25,297 bases of DNA from Blattamonas nauphoetae (GCA_033064195.1 JARBJD010000662.1:1-25297), one strand, 5' to 3'. Positions 9,391 to 19,883 are shown, counted from the stretch's first letter. Numbers and translations: made by a program. The notes: generated by a model not told the origin, from the letters alone.

Positions 9391-10393
9391 TCTGTTCATC
9401 ATAACATCACCGATTTAGGGCCTGATCTTGCTGCTGGATCGAATGGAAAGGAACTTCAGCAGACTTATCCAGCCGAACCGACCAGACGGTCCTCTGGATC
9501 TTGGAGACGTTAATTTGAAATTAATTCGCAGGATTCAAGTTATGATTGATTCATGTGTTGGAGTTCTTAAACAATCAGACTTTCTTGATTTTGACAGCAA
9601 GCTGACCAATAAAGAACTCTCAGACTTGTCCCATCTTTTGTATCAATCATTTCCGACGATGAAAGGAAATCCCAATGACACAAACCCTCTGAAACAATAT
9701 CTATTTCGGTCATCAACATTCTCTCTCTTTGGCCATGTTATTTTCAACTCGCAAACATTTATTGATTCTGAAACGAAAGTTACCCTTGATTTTAAACACC
9801 CAATTCTCCATGTTATCACGGGCACTCCTGGAATGGGGAAATCAGCGAGTCGATTCCCGTTCATCACACTGTTGATGAGCTTTGGAGTAGAGGTTTGGAT
9901 TGTTTTTGATTGATTCGACGATTCAGTCTGCCACGACGACTAAAGTTGGGGAACAAGTCTATGTCTTCAAACGGAAGAAGAAGAAATTGCGAACAGGAAC
10001 AACCAAAATTTGTATGGATGATAGCGACGGAGGTCTCTCCGACTGTTATACTCCATCATACCTATACACGTATGATGTATACTCGCACATGAAACCGGAA
10101 CCCGTGGAACCGGACGCCAAAAAAAGAGAATGAAAAGGCCTACAATGCACAAGCTGCATCCCTTCCTGTTTGCAAGCCTTTACCAGCCGATTGGACGCAC
10201 CTTGGAGATGTCTCTGTCCCAAGTGTGGACCACTTTCCGTACTTCCTCCGTCTGTTGGTGGACAATCAGACGGAAAACTCTCAAAAACAAAGGACACTCG
10301 AGGTGGACATGAATATCCTTCAGGGAATCGACCGTGGCTCGCGGTTCATTACTCTCACCGGAATGTTTTCTCATTCCTGGTTCGCCGATCCAA

Positions 10394-10598
10394 AAAGAAG
10401 AGAAGGACGAAGAAGAAGAACACACAAAAGAAGAAGTCGAAGAAGAACACACAAAAGAAGAAGTCGAAGAAGAGGAGGACGAAGAAGAGGAAGACGAAGA
10501 AGAGGAGTATACAGAAGAGTATACCGAAGAAGAAGACGAAGAAGAAAAGCACACAGAAGAGGAGGACAAAGAAGAAGTCGAAGAAGAAGAAGAAGAAC
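10394..10598 (+). repeat. GAA/GAG triplet-rich tract coding for Glu-rich linker
   Basis: About 200 bases of near-perfect GAA/GAG/GAC triplets with repeated HTKEEVEEE units in the coding frame. Other frames of the tract are also open (Arg-rich or Lys-rich), which is a by-product of the repeat. It forms an acidic linker between the NTPase core parts. Such tracts vary in length easily. Confidence 0.7.
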
Positions 10599-12302
10599 CC
10601 GCAATCGGCATCTATGTGAAAGAGCCCATGATTTTGCTGAAAGGTTCAGTGATCAAGGAGAATTCAGTTCTGGCGAAAGGATCGTCTCTTTGCACGTTGA
10701 CCGTCGTGAACAGACTCGAAAACACAAAGTGGCATGTCGTCGATGAGTTTGTCACATTTTTCTCAACTCCTTTCAGTCTTACATTTTCTGATGGGTTAGG
10801 GCTCGAGCCAGATACCAACTATGTGCTGTTCACATCACCAAAGGGTTCGAGATGGAAGAAAGTCAACACGACCCCCAAAACGCATAAATGCTACACAGTG
10901 GAGTATTTTGTCCCAAAATACAAGCCTCAAGAGCAAGCAGCGCTTCTCAACACGCTGGGAGAACAAACTATCACTCCAGAACATGTCGAAGAAGCTATCC
11001 AGGGAGTTGAACTCTTTTCGTTCATTCCACGCTTTGTCCTGCACTCAGATTCAGCCATGACAGCGATCACACAATTCACATCAGCCGAAACACTCACCAA
11101 TATCAACCCTAAGGATTTGTTCACAGACATAGTTTCGCACAAAATGGTACACTTTTCTTGTCCTCAATATGACTGTCACAACTGGTACACCGAGTTTGCA
11201 ACAGAGTTGGCTCGATGGATCGCCTTGAGAACATTCAACACCACAATGAAAAAGGAGTATATTAAAACCCTCAAGTCGATGTCGCCTAGCGCAGAGTTCA
11301 ATCAGCAGAGAGGAGCGCTCTTTCATTCCTTTGTCTCAGATGCCATTCTCGGAGGGTTTCATCTGACCTCTCCAAAGAGACTTCTCTCTTCAACGAAACA
11401 ACCCCCTCCCGAAGCACTTCCAAAGGATGTCGGGCTCCCACAACCCATTGGCGAGTCATACGTTTACCTGCGAAATTCAGAAAGCATGCGGAAAGCATCT
11501 CTGCCCGACATCAAGAAAATTCCTGTTGAGAAACTCGAAAACTTTGACCAAAAGTGGGAAATCTTCTTTTCCTCGCCCATGATTCCTTGCGATGTGTCGT
11601 CGGCAACACTGATTTTCCGAGGCGATAACGTGACCAAAGACTCTCGAACATTCATCTCTCATGGTATCCAAATGCAAAGACCACGGGTTCGAAATGAATC
11701 AGCAGCCAAGTGCTTCACGTTCTATCTGAAACCGCTGGGTGGAAACAATGCTGGTTTTGACTCAGTGTTGTTATTCTTCAAAGTGCACAAAGAACGGGAT
11801 GGGTTGAAAATCGACGATCTCTGTGTGATGTTCATACAATCCACACTCGCAAAGGAGCACCCAATCAGCGACACTGGAGCCAATTTGATGTTTCTGTGGC
11901 TTGCCCTACTGTGCGCAGTGTATGGGCTCAACCAACAACACATTCATCCTTTCTTCTTCTTTTTGAAGCAGCCGGCAGTCAAGAAGTTTCGTTTGGAAGG
12001 TGATTACCCCGCAGGCTCTTTCATCCCAGAAGACAATGTTTGGGTGATGAATTGTCATGCTCGGGAACAGAATAAAATAATTCTCCCACATACAGAGCGA
12101 TTGATTTTGTCAGCTACCGCTACTCAACCGAACACAAATCCAACACACTTCCGATGTTTCTTCTGTGACAAAATCGTTCGAGGATTCTTTCCAAGCCATC
12201 GATGTCCGAACATTTCACTGAAATATTCAGAAGAACAGAAAACGACGATCAATCACAATCTGTTGTGTCAGAATGAATGGTTGTTTCCTAAACCTCCTTC
12301 CC

Positions 12303-12390
12303 AGACAGAACAAGAACAAGGTCAAGTCACAGAACAAAAACAAGGTCAAGTTACAGATCGAGAACAGGGTCAAGGAACAGCTCGAGAACA
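12303..12390 (+). repeat. 24-base tandem repeat coding QGQVTxxx
   Basis: Three imperfect units of 8 codons read QGQVTEQK, QGQVTDRE and QGQGTARE, flanked by further Glu/Gln. It is a hydrophilic spacer between the zinc-finger-like motif and the C-terminal region of the NTPase gene. Confidence 0.6.
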
Positions 12391-13356
12391 AAGACATATA
12401 CAAAGGATAACCTTTGATCCCGTGTTCGTTTTCAATCTGTTGACTCCGAGCGCTGATTCTGATGACATCCAGAGTGAAGTTAAAGGGATCGATTTGGGTT
12501 TTCCTCAAGTGAAGGGACGTATCCCAATTTCTCGCAAGACTCTTGACGAGTTTGACATGTTGGATGTTGTGATGGTAGGTGTCGAAAAACAGATCGAGCC
12601 TCCTTACTATGTCAAACCCACCCCAAATGAACAAGAACAGGCAACGCTCAGATTTGAAGTTTCTCATACTCGTCCGATTCCCAATATTTTCACCTACTTC
12701 CCACGAAGACCAAACGGTCCCCGACCATCTCAGCTGTTTGTAGAGACGCGTAAGGATGTTACCTTCGGTCACGAAGATGCCAAAAACATTGTCAAGAAGG
12801 AATTCAAAAACCCGACTAGCCATCTGCTCACATCAGTTCGCCTGATTAGAGTGTGGGGAGATAAACAGAGGATTGGATTTGGAAAAAACAAGAGAAATAA
12901 GGTGTTGTCAATGGGTGTACAACACCCACCTCATCGTGATCTACATCTTCTATGGGAGAAGAAAATCATTCCACTCGCTCAAATTCATCTTCCAATGAAC
13001 ATTTTCCCAAAGCAGACTCTGTCACTCGGCACAAGAAAGATTCTCACTCCCTTCGAGATTCGGGGGATACTCTCTCTTATTGGCAAGAAGCATCGGAAGA
13101 AACGCAAGCCCATGATCAAGCACTGGATCAATGAGGGACAGCCATTGACCCAGGCTGATTCAGAACCCATTCTCTCTGATGAAGGAGCGTTCTCATTGCT
13201 CGTCGATTCCAACCTCAGATCACTCGGAACTCGAATCCCGACTTTGAGATCGTTGAACATGTACGAGCTCCAGTCGTTGGTATCCTTCGTGAGCGGAACG
13301 TTGACACTCATCTCAGACACCTTGAGGAAGTGTGAATGTCTTCTCGAGTCTCAGGA

Positions 13357-13500
13357 CGAGTCATCTGAAGACGAGTCTGATGAATCTGATGACGACTCTG
13401 ATAAATCTGAAGACGAGTCTGATGAATCTGAAGACGACTCTGATAAATCTGAAGACGAGTCTGATGAATCTGAAGAGTCTCTGACTGATGATCTGGACAG
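13357..13500 (+). repeat. 42-base tandem repeat coding an Asp/Ser/Glu tail
   Basis: The 14-codon unit EDESDESEDDSDKS recurs about two and a half times with small changes. It gives a strongly acidic C-terminal tail rich in casein-kinase-2-like SD/SE sites, opposite in charge to the Lys-rich stretch just before it (GKKHRKKRKP, near 13083). Confidence 0.7.
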
Positions 13501-13572
13501 CGATGAATCTGACAGATTCCATGGTGATCTCATCAGGTCTGAACCTCGATTCAGCTGAATCGAAATGAAAAA

Positions 13573-14988
13573 ATGTCTGAAGACAAGTCTATCCGTTGCG
13601 TCTCGACAGTTGAAACATGTAAGCATATACTTCTCGGAACGGGAGAAGATGTCAGTGATGTGGATGTGAAGTTGGTAATGGAAGGAATGAAAACAAATCC
13701 GCTGATGCCTTGGTGGCGCCGACAACACATCATCCCCTTCGTGACTGATACGTCAGGGAACTGCGAAGAACTGGTGAAACAGCTCTCTAAGCCAGACAAA
13801 AAGCTCAAGCGGAAAGATCGAGAGATCTGCATCACAGTTCTTCTGATCCATGCACCAATCGAAGAGTCTGAAAAGGTTGATCTCATCACTCTCATCAAAA
13901 CATGTCCTAAACTCAAAGATCATCGAAAAGCACTGACTTCACTCATCAAACAGAACGTTCTCAGTCAGAAGAAAGTCGACGAATGGAACAATGCACTATC
14001 TTGTCTCGAAGAGATAGAGACGCTGAATGGTTCCGAAAAGAAAAAGGCGCTCGATGAGTTGCCACGTTCTGTTTTGATCTATTACCTTCAGAAGCCGAGG
14101 GGAATGTGTGAAGACAAGTCAACAATCCTGCCACTCATCGAACAAGCACCACTTTCGAAGAAGGTCAAGGACACCCTTCTTTCTTTGGTGGATGGAAAGC
14201 CGAGATTCACCTCCAGCCGTCGCAAAGAGATTGCTTCCTTGTGTTGTCCGGGTATACAATCCAAGCTTGAGGACAGCCTCGTCGAATCGATCCATAATTC
14301 AGGCCTTAGCGAGAAGAAGAAAACGGATCTGGAACATTATGTGAGGGCCCATGAATCAGTTGGTGGTAAAGAAATCAAGCGCCTGATGAAGTTGATCAAA
14401 AAGGACGAAGACTTGAAACAGAAATCCAACGATCTGTCGTCATTTCTTGGTCGCAGTAAAATCATGTACAAATCTGACCAATCACTCGCGCTCTTATGCT
14501 GTCTCACTCAAATCATAGTCACTGAGGATGCTCTTAACGATCTGTTCCGTCATTTACGCGGAGAATCTTTGGACAAGACATTGATTGAATCCATCAGAAC
14601 GGAAATAGAGCGATTCAGAGAACGTCTGCATGACAAGCAGATGCACCTCTTCAAACGCCTCAAAGGAGCCAAGCTCTCGTGGAAAGATCTGGCGGCTCTT
14701 CTTTGTCTTCCGAATGGAGGCGAATCCACTTCTCTGCCCGGATTGAAAGTGCTGTTTCCACCGCCCCCTCCAAAACCGAAAAAGATAAAACTCCGTCATG
14801 TTCACCAGACTCCTCAGAAAGGTTCTAAAGTGTACAATCAAATAGGAGGTGGACCCTACATCCCCAGTTCTACGTCAGTATCACAGGTGATGAAAAGACT
14901 TGGTTTGGACAGTACGCCCGTTCCGAAGAGGAAAAGGGAGAATTCACCCACCCATCGCCAAGAACGGTCGCCGAAGGAATCTCATTGA
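13573..14988 (+). CDS. Unknown basic, helical protein downstream of the NTPase gene
   Basis: A complete 471-codon frame from ATG 13573 to TGA 14986-14988, starting 15 bases after the upstream stop. It is rich in Lys, Leu and Glu and almost wholly alpha-helical, with repeated patterns such as LSxKKVxx (NVLSQKKVDEW, APLSKKVKDTL, SGLSEKKKTDL) spaced like a helical-repeat fold. The C-terminus has a proline run (FPPPPPKPKKIK, near 14755) and a probable nuclear localisation signal (PVPKRKREN, near 14920). No catalytic motif, signal peptide or membrane segment is seen. Its closeness to the Crinkler/RHS-type gene suggests a shared unit, either as a partner protein or as the last exon of the same gene with a read-through or an intron at the join. 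Unlike its neighbour it is unbroken. I do not recognise the family. Confidence 0.75.
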   Translation: MSEDKSIRCVSTVETCKHILLGTGEDVSDVDVKLVMEGMKTNPLMPWWRRQHIIPFVTDTSGNCEELVKQLSKPDKKLKRKDREICITVLLIHAPIEESEKVDLITLIKTCPKLKDHRKALTSLIKQNVLSQKKVDEWNNALSCLEEIETLNGSEKKKALDELPRSVLIYYLQKPRGMCEDKSTILPLIEQAPLSKKVKDTLLSLVDGKPRFTSSRRKEIASLCCPGIQSKLEDSLVESIHNSGLSEKKKTDLEHYVRAHESVGGKEIKRLMKLIKKDEDLKQKSNDLSSFLGRSKIMYKSDQSLALLCCLTQIIVTEDALNDLFRHLRGESLDKTLIESIRTEIERFRERLHDKQMHLFKRLKGAKLSWKDLAALLCLPNGGESTSLPGLKVLFPPPPPKPKKIKLRHVHQTPQKGSKVYNQIGGGPYIPSSTSVSQVMKRLGLDSTPVPKRKRENSPTHRQERSPKESH

Positions 14989-15270
14989 ATCATTCACACC
15001 TTCTGACGGAACCAACAAAGAGTTTCATTTCAGATAAACAAAATAAGAACATGGTATTCATTTTCGACTCAAATCACTTCACGGAGTCATTACACCCAGG
15101 CATCACTCTTTGAAAATGAAAGTTGTCACTTGTCATCTGTCAACTGTAAGATAATTAGGAAAAGAACGATGTTTTCAGACGCGACCTTCGTGCTCGCAAC
15201 TTTTCATTCAGAATCGCACACACAGTGCTTAAAGAAACATTCCCTTCATCACCTTGAGCGAGTATGGACA
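14989..15270. other. Intergenic region between convergent genes
   Basis: About 280 bases between the 3' ends of the 471-codon gene (+) and the importin-alpha-like gene (-). It is AT-rich, with no gene or clear terminator hairpin. Confidence 0.5.
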
Positions 15271-17078
15271 TTAATCCAGAGAATCATCATTTTCAGTGTC
15301 GGAATAGTCCTCGTCATCGGTTGCTGGAGTCATGATAACATCTGGGGTGATCTCATCTTTGTGGCTCGACTCATGTCTATAGGCTTGAAAATGAAATGCT
15401 TGTTCACGTTCTTGATATTCCAGGAGAAATAAAGTCGCAGTAGATTTGCATTCTTCGTGTTTTGATTCTGTGAGTTTATTGATGGATGAGATGAGGTCGA
15501 GATCCTGGATTTGTTGAAGAAAGAGGCCGGTCTGATCTTTCCTCAAGAAATTTGTGAGCATCCAGAGAGAGTTGTTGATGTCAAAGGATCTGTCAGACAG
15601 CCGAGGAATGCGAAGGCAAATCTCGGAATATCGAATTTAACGGCAGACTGGACAACTTCAAGGGTGGATTCCGAGAGATTCAGAAGAAGAAATACAAGTT
15701 CCGTGAGGGTATCCATTGGGAACAATTCAACGACAGAGAGGACAGTGGATAGAATATTTGAGTCAAGTATAGCTCTCGATAGATCTTCTGAGTCATAAAT
15801 AATATTGGTGAGGATTTTGATGCAACAATGGAGTGATACGTCAAACAACCCGATTTGGTTCGAGACAATAATCGTGTGGATGAAATGGAGGATGGTTGCG
15901 ACCAGTGAGGTCGATTGAAAAGTCTAAATCAAGAGATGATGGCAAATTCTGAACACAAAAGAGGCAGACACGTAATATGACTGGTATGCGAGGATCGTTT
16001 TCTGGATAGGAAGTCATCGCCACAATGAAATGGAGAATCGAGCTGCTACAATCGAAAAAGAGCGGATCGCTCAGAAAATAGCTGCAAATGTCGAAAAAAA
16101 TTGAACTCTACGAGATTTACAAGTGCAGAATAGGGAATATCAATTGTTTGGAGGGCGATAAAAAGATCATCCAGTGGATGGGGATGAGATGGGGTAAGGG
16201 ACCGAGTTGACCGAAAGATATCGCCGTTTGCTAGCTGCACTATAGATTCCAAAGATTTGAAATAGAGAGAATTGAAGATTTGTGGATCTGGAGTCTTCTC
16301 ACGAATGATTGCGAAGAAGAAAAATGCCGCTGCGGGGAAGGCATAGTGGTCGACGACAAGAAACTGGGCAATCCGATCCAAGAGAGAAGGATGAGAACAA
16401 ATATAGGTATGTGACCCTTCTGAATGAATAGACAAGTTGGCCAGAATCCAAATCGTCTGATGGCGTGAATGATATTTAAACGCAAACTGAATTTGATATG
16501 TGATCATCATTTAGTGACAAATATTGGGGAACAATGTCAAAAAACCCACCGAGTAAGATGGTATCTGCAGATATGTCCTTGAGTGTTGTGAGATGGCATA
16601 GGACTGTCAAGATTTGGTTCTAAACATAGAGATTATAAAAGAACACACAATTACATTCAAAGGTGGGTGTTTTCTCAGACATTGGATGAGTACATCAATT
16701 CCGTTGAGTGCAACAAATAATTGGTACGTTTCACGATTAGACTTGTAGAGGGCTTCCAGTGCTTGAGAAATTTTGTTTAAATCTTCACCTTCCAAGGCAC
16801 CAATGATTTGTACCAACTGATCGTTGTTGTACTGAAGAGTTGAGGCAAATTTTGATTGATCCTGACGATGGGCAGAGATAGCATACTGTTCTGGAGTTTG
16901 ACACATCAAAGAAGTGATCACTCTCAACATGGGAACGTTTACTGTGACGTAGGCTGATTGTCTTTCGACTATCACGTAGATTGTTGACTTCAGATTGTTC
17001 ATCATCGTTTTGGAGGGAGAAAAATCGTCCAAGAGATGGTGCAGGACGATATCCTTGGAGACTGTTGGTAGTATTCAT
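15271..17078 (-). CDS. Importin-alpha-like armadillo-repeat protein, six short introns
   Basis: Starts at ATG 17078 (MNTTNSLQGYRPAPSLGRFF) and ends at 15271 with an acidic tail (DDEDYSDTENDDSLD). Removing GT-AG introns at 16620-16654, 16457-16487, 16082-16106, 15924-15954, 15622-15656 (or 15622-15641) and one of about 28 bases near 16940-16970 gives one frame of about 540 codons, the usual size of importin alpha. The ARM repeats carry the WxxxN pattern of the NLS-binding groove: TIWILANLS and SLWMLTNFL. Also seen are ISQALEALYKSNRETYQLFV and GIDVLIQCLRKHPPL. The role would be binding nuclear localisation signals for import through nuclear pores. The basic importin-beta-binding N-terminus is not evident, so it could be another ARM protein of similar size. 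The first intron and the fifth junction are the least certain. Confidence 0.6.
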
Positions 17079-17189
17079 AGCGGCAGAGGAGAGTAGGATC
17101 GAGTCGCTTTCACAAATTTGAAAGATTGAAATGGGCTGAGTCTTCCCTCAATTTCATTTTGAATCGGATTGGCCACACTGATTAATTTC

Positions 17190-17902
17190 TACCATACAAC
17201 TACGGATGCGTACTCGTTGCATCTCATGCAAGGAACCCTGAATTTGCAACCAATCACAAAAATGCCTTGTCCAATCTGCAAATCTTACTTGATGTTTCCG
17301 GCGATGTCGATGAACAAGAAATTAAGCTCGTTTGTCAGAATAAGAGGATATCAGCTCTCGCATCGATTGTCCAGGCTTCTGTGATTGCATTCCCCAATTG
17401 AACCGTCTATGTGATGTATTGCTTTATCTCCATATAATACCCTTCACTTCTGAACAGACCTGCTCGGAAATGTCAAAATCGAAGAATTTTTATTCTATCG
17501 GCACTTAGATGGTCTCCAAACTCCGGTCCGTCATCGAAGAACTGTTATCGATTCTCCTCCTCCCGAATCCCGCCACCATTGATTTCGCGTCAACCAAAGA
17601 TCGAAGCACCACAACCCCAGCAAAATCTCAAACGGCCCGATCTCGATTTCCCACCATTCTGAAGATTACACAACCTCCTTCGTTTTCTGGATATAGGCTT
17701 CCAATCATTGAAACACTTCAGAAAGCCAAGCCCTCGAATGAGATCCAACACATCTCGAAACAATAAAGTGGATATGCGTTTCTCACATCGGTGGAATGGA
17801 AACATGTATGACTTCACTGCAAGACCAATTGGACAAGTCAGATTAGCACTCTCAGTCAACCACCAGCTTTATTCTCCCGCAGAAATGGTGGATGCAATTT
17901 GA
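17190..17902 (+). CDS. Unknown coding fragments
   Basis: Coding-like pieces in changing frames. One frame (about 17195-17401) reads ARNPEFATNHKNALSNLQIL and DVSGDVDEQEIKLVCQNKRI, helical in character, ending in TGA. A second starts at ATG 17509 (MVSKLRSVIEELLSILLLPN) and ends at 17766. A third (17708-17902) reads NNKVDMRFSHRWNGNMYDFT and ends SPAEMVDAI. They may be exons of one gene or decayed fragments. I could not place introns with confidence. It lies head to head with the importin-alpha-like gene, so 17079-17190 would hold both promoters. Confidence 0.3.
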
Positions 17903-17989
17903 TATGCTTTTCTGTCCCTTCCGTTAGTTGTTCACACCTTTCCACTTTCGTCCAAACCGTTTTGACAGGAAAGGTCTGATGATTCTGTT

Positions 17990-19044
17990 GTTTTCTTGTG
18001 TTTCGTCAGGAAGAGTGTCATCATCAGATGTCTTTCCGTGTTTGACAGCGGTCTCATCTCCGCTGACCTCAAGCCAGTCCGGGCAGCCAGGGCCATCGAA
18101 ACTGTCTGAACGTGAGGCAAGCAAGGATGACACTCTGATTGACTTTGGGGACATGCAGCTGGACATGAGCTCGTCTCAGAAACAGGGATCGCCGACGACT
18201 CAGCCGGAACAGTCGAACACAGACTTGATGTCACCTCTGTTCGGTTCATTCGTGCCAGGTCCAACCCATCCAAATCCAAGTCTCCAAAACCTCTGACTTA
18301 GTGTTGATGGAATGAATGAATAGCCTCGATCGGAGTCCTCAATTCCCATGGATTTGGAAGAACATTTGGTGCGAAGGAGGCGAGACTGAGGTGGACTCAC
18401 TGCTTGTTGTCGCACATACCAACGCCCTCCATCCAACGAGCCCGACGAAAACGTGTACGATTTCAGTGAGCTCCACCCGAGTCTGCTCTCACTGTTCAAC
18501 TGCAGCCGATGGCTGGGAATCAGATCTCCTCCACTCCACTCATGCTGAACATTGTTGTTCTGGTGCAGGGTGGATTCACCAACCCGCCCATCCTCACCTT
18601 CTCGAACATCCAAGGTCTGCAGACAACGAACACGTCGTTCTTCCTCCCTCTCCCCACGTCATTCTTCTCTGTTCCCTCGCCGGCACCGTCGTCTGAAATC
18701 TACAACAACATGTGGAACCAATTCAAGCAGCAGCCGAACTGCGCCACTCACAAAATCATCTCCACTCGCTCCCCACTCAACCCCGCCCTTCTCCAGTCGA
18801 TCATCGGCCTCTCCAGTCCACATACCACTTCCATCTGCTTCCTGGGTACTCCAGCAACAAGCAGGTGATCTGCCTCGTCTCCGCTCTTCCTCTCAAGAAC
18901 AAGACACCCATCCCAGTCCTTCTCACCCTCCAGCCACACATGGACAATGGGAATGTCAATGTTGCTTTTGATTATGCATCCCCATCTGCAGAGGTTGTCA
19001 ATGGTCTCAGTGATTGGATGATCGGCCAAATATCAGATCTCTAG
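17990..19044 (+). CDS. Adaptin-like large-subunit hinge and ear region
   Basis: A Ser/Pro/Gln-rich hinge-like stretch containing DDTLIDFGDMQLDMSSSQ (about 18128-18180) is followed, in other frames, by NEPDENVYDFSELHPSLLSL (about 18430-18500), a beta-sandwich-like stretch PLMLNIVVLVQGGFTNPPIL with FSNIQGLQTTNTSFFLPLP (18530-18650), YNNMWNQFKQQP near 18710, and SSNKQVICLVSALPLKNKTP then SAEVVNGLSDWMIGQISDL to TAG at 19042-19044. Order and feel match the hinge, sandwich and platform subdomains of beta-adaptin (AP complexes), which bind clathrin and accessory proteins at coated vesicles. The LIDFG segment resembles a clathrin-box-type motif. The trunk domain is not recognised upstream. Frame changes near 18300, 18510 and 18850 could be introns or damage. 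The assignment is tentative. Confidence 0.35.
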
Positions 19045-19187
19045 TCACTCACCCTGTCAATACATACACACATACATCCATACAGCCAGCTAGTCAGCCA
19101 GCCTTTGATTCGTTCATTTTTTTTCACGTCCACATCATCGATAATTTTGACTGTCTGAAGGAGGAGTTCATCACGACACAATCATCC

Positions 19188-19195
19188 GAGACTGC
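19188..19195 (+). repeat. 8-base target-site duplication, left
   Basis: GAGACTGC directly before the element at 19196. The same eight bases stand at 20713-20720 directly after it. Confidence 0.7.
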
Positions 19196-19821
19196 GGTTA
19201 ATGGCAACCTATTGGACACAACCGAAACACACGATAATCACCTAATACTGATCTCTTATGATGATTATAATCGGTTTTAGCAAGTTTTAGAGCGCGGAAA
19301 CCATTTGGGAGATTTTCTTTGGTAATGTCTACTCGCAGGAAAAATGGGTCATGATCAACCACCTTCGAGATTGATACGAAGCCTAAATCTCATTCTCCTC
19401 CTCTCAATAATACTGATTTGTTCTTCCTATCATCTCACCTTCGATTCAGATACTGTCATTCCCTAATAACGATGGAAAACACGTTTTTATTCGATGTCAT
19501 CCCGAAAACAGGTGATTTTAAGTCTCGAATTTGTTCTTAAAACCACTTCACTGTATGTCATACTCAACATTTTGTGGAATTTATGAGATGAAAAGCATTA
19601 CATGTCGAGCATTGACGGAGTAGACATCCTAAAAAAATTTCACATTTGATCGACTTCGTTGCTTTTCATCACTTTTAAGGGTTTGATCTCATTTTTGAAT
19701 AAAATGACAAGATATTTTGGGAAAACGGTAGAAAAATCTTCAAGATCAGTGCAATTGTTAATTAATGAGCAAATTAACCGATTTAGAGTGTTTGGATCTG
19801 GTTTTGGGATGTTGTCGTCGG

Positions 19822-19883
19822 ATGTGGGTCAGGCCCACATGATCCTCCAGAGTAGGGGCTCCCGCCCCTACAACCCCGGGGTT
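19822..19883. repeat. Three consecutive GC-rich hairpins
   Basis: Inside the 8-base-TSD element, 62 bases hold ATGTGGG/CCCACAT (19822-19840, 5-base loop), GTAGGGGC/GCCCCTAC (19852-19871, 4-base loop) and the palindrome AACCCCGGGGTT (19872-19883). All stems are perfect. The patch is much richer in G+C than its surroundings and is followed by CCTAACCCTAACCCC (19893-19907), a short telomere-like run of no proven meaning. Confidence 0.6.

Larger units (their letters stand above)
9322..13558 (+). pseudogene. Crinkler/RHS-type P-loop NTPase with nuclease-like domain
   Basis: Parts in order: a helical N-terminal part (from MERNFSRLIQ at 9443; an upstream short frame starts at 9322); a Walker A motif GTPGMGKS (9821-9844); a segment ending GSRFITLTGMFSHSW near 10380; a Glu-rich linker (10394-10598); the winged-helix-like motif VELFSFIPRFVL (about 11005-11040), matching the GGIPRxVL region of Crinkler and RHS proteins; RGALFHSFVSDAILGGF (about 11310-11360), also typical; then FDSVLLFF and MFIQSTLAKEHPI (11828-11866), which fit the D...QxT strand pattern of the family's restriction-endonuclease-like domain. 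A Cys2/His-Cys motif (CFFCDK...HRC, about 12154-12205), a Gln-rich repeat, a basic stretch and an Asp/Ser-rich tail follow to TGA at 13558. The long final part is open from 10334. About three frame changes lie in the upstream third, of which short introns may explain some. Treated as a possibly broken effector or transposon-type gene. Confidence 0.65.

Noticed and set aside
10180-10611. Long Ser-rich minus-strand and Arg-rich + strand frames over the triplet tract
   Set aside because: They are by-products of the GAA/GAG repeat. The Glu frame continues into a 1000-codon conserved-looking protein.
12227-12823. 198-codon minus-strand frame
   Set aside because: It lies wholly inside the NTPase gene in antisense, with Phe/Leu/Cys-rich content typical of a shadow frame.
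13351-13728. Ser-rich minus-strand frame
   Set aside because: Antisense shadow of the Asp/Ser repeat.
15130-15432. 100-codon + strand frame
   Set aside because: Overlaps the last exon of the importin-alpha-like gene in antisense and has no recognisable features.
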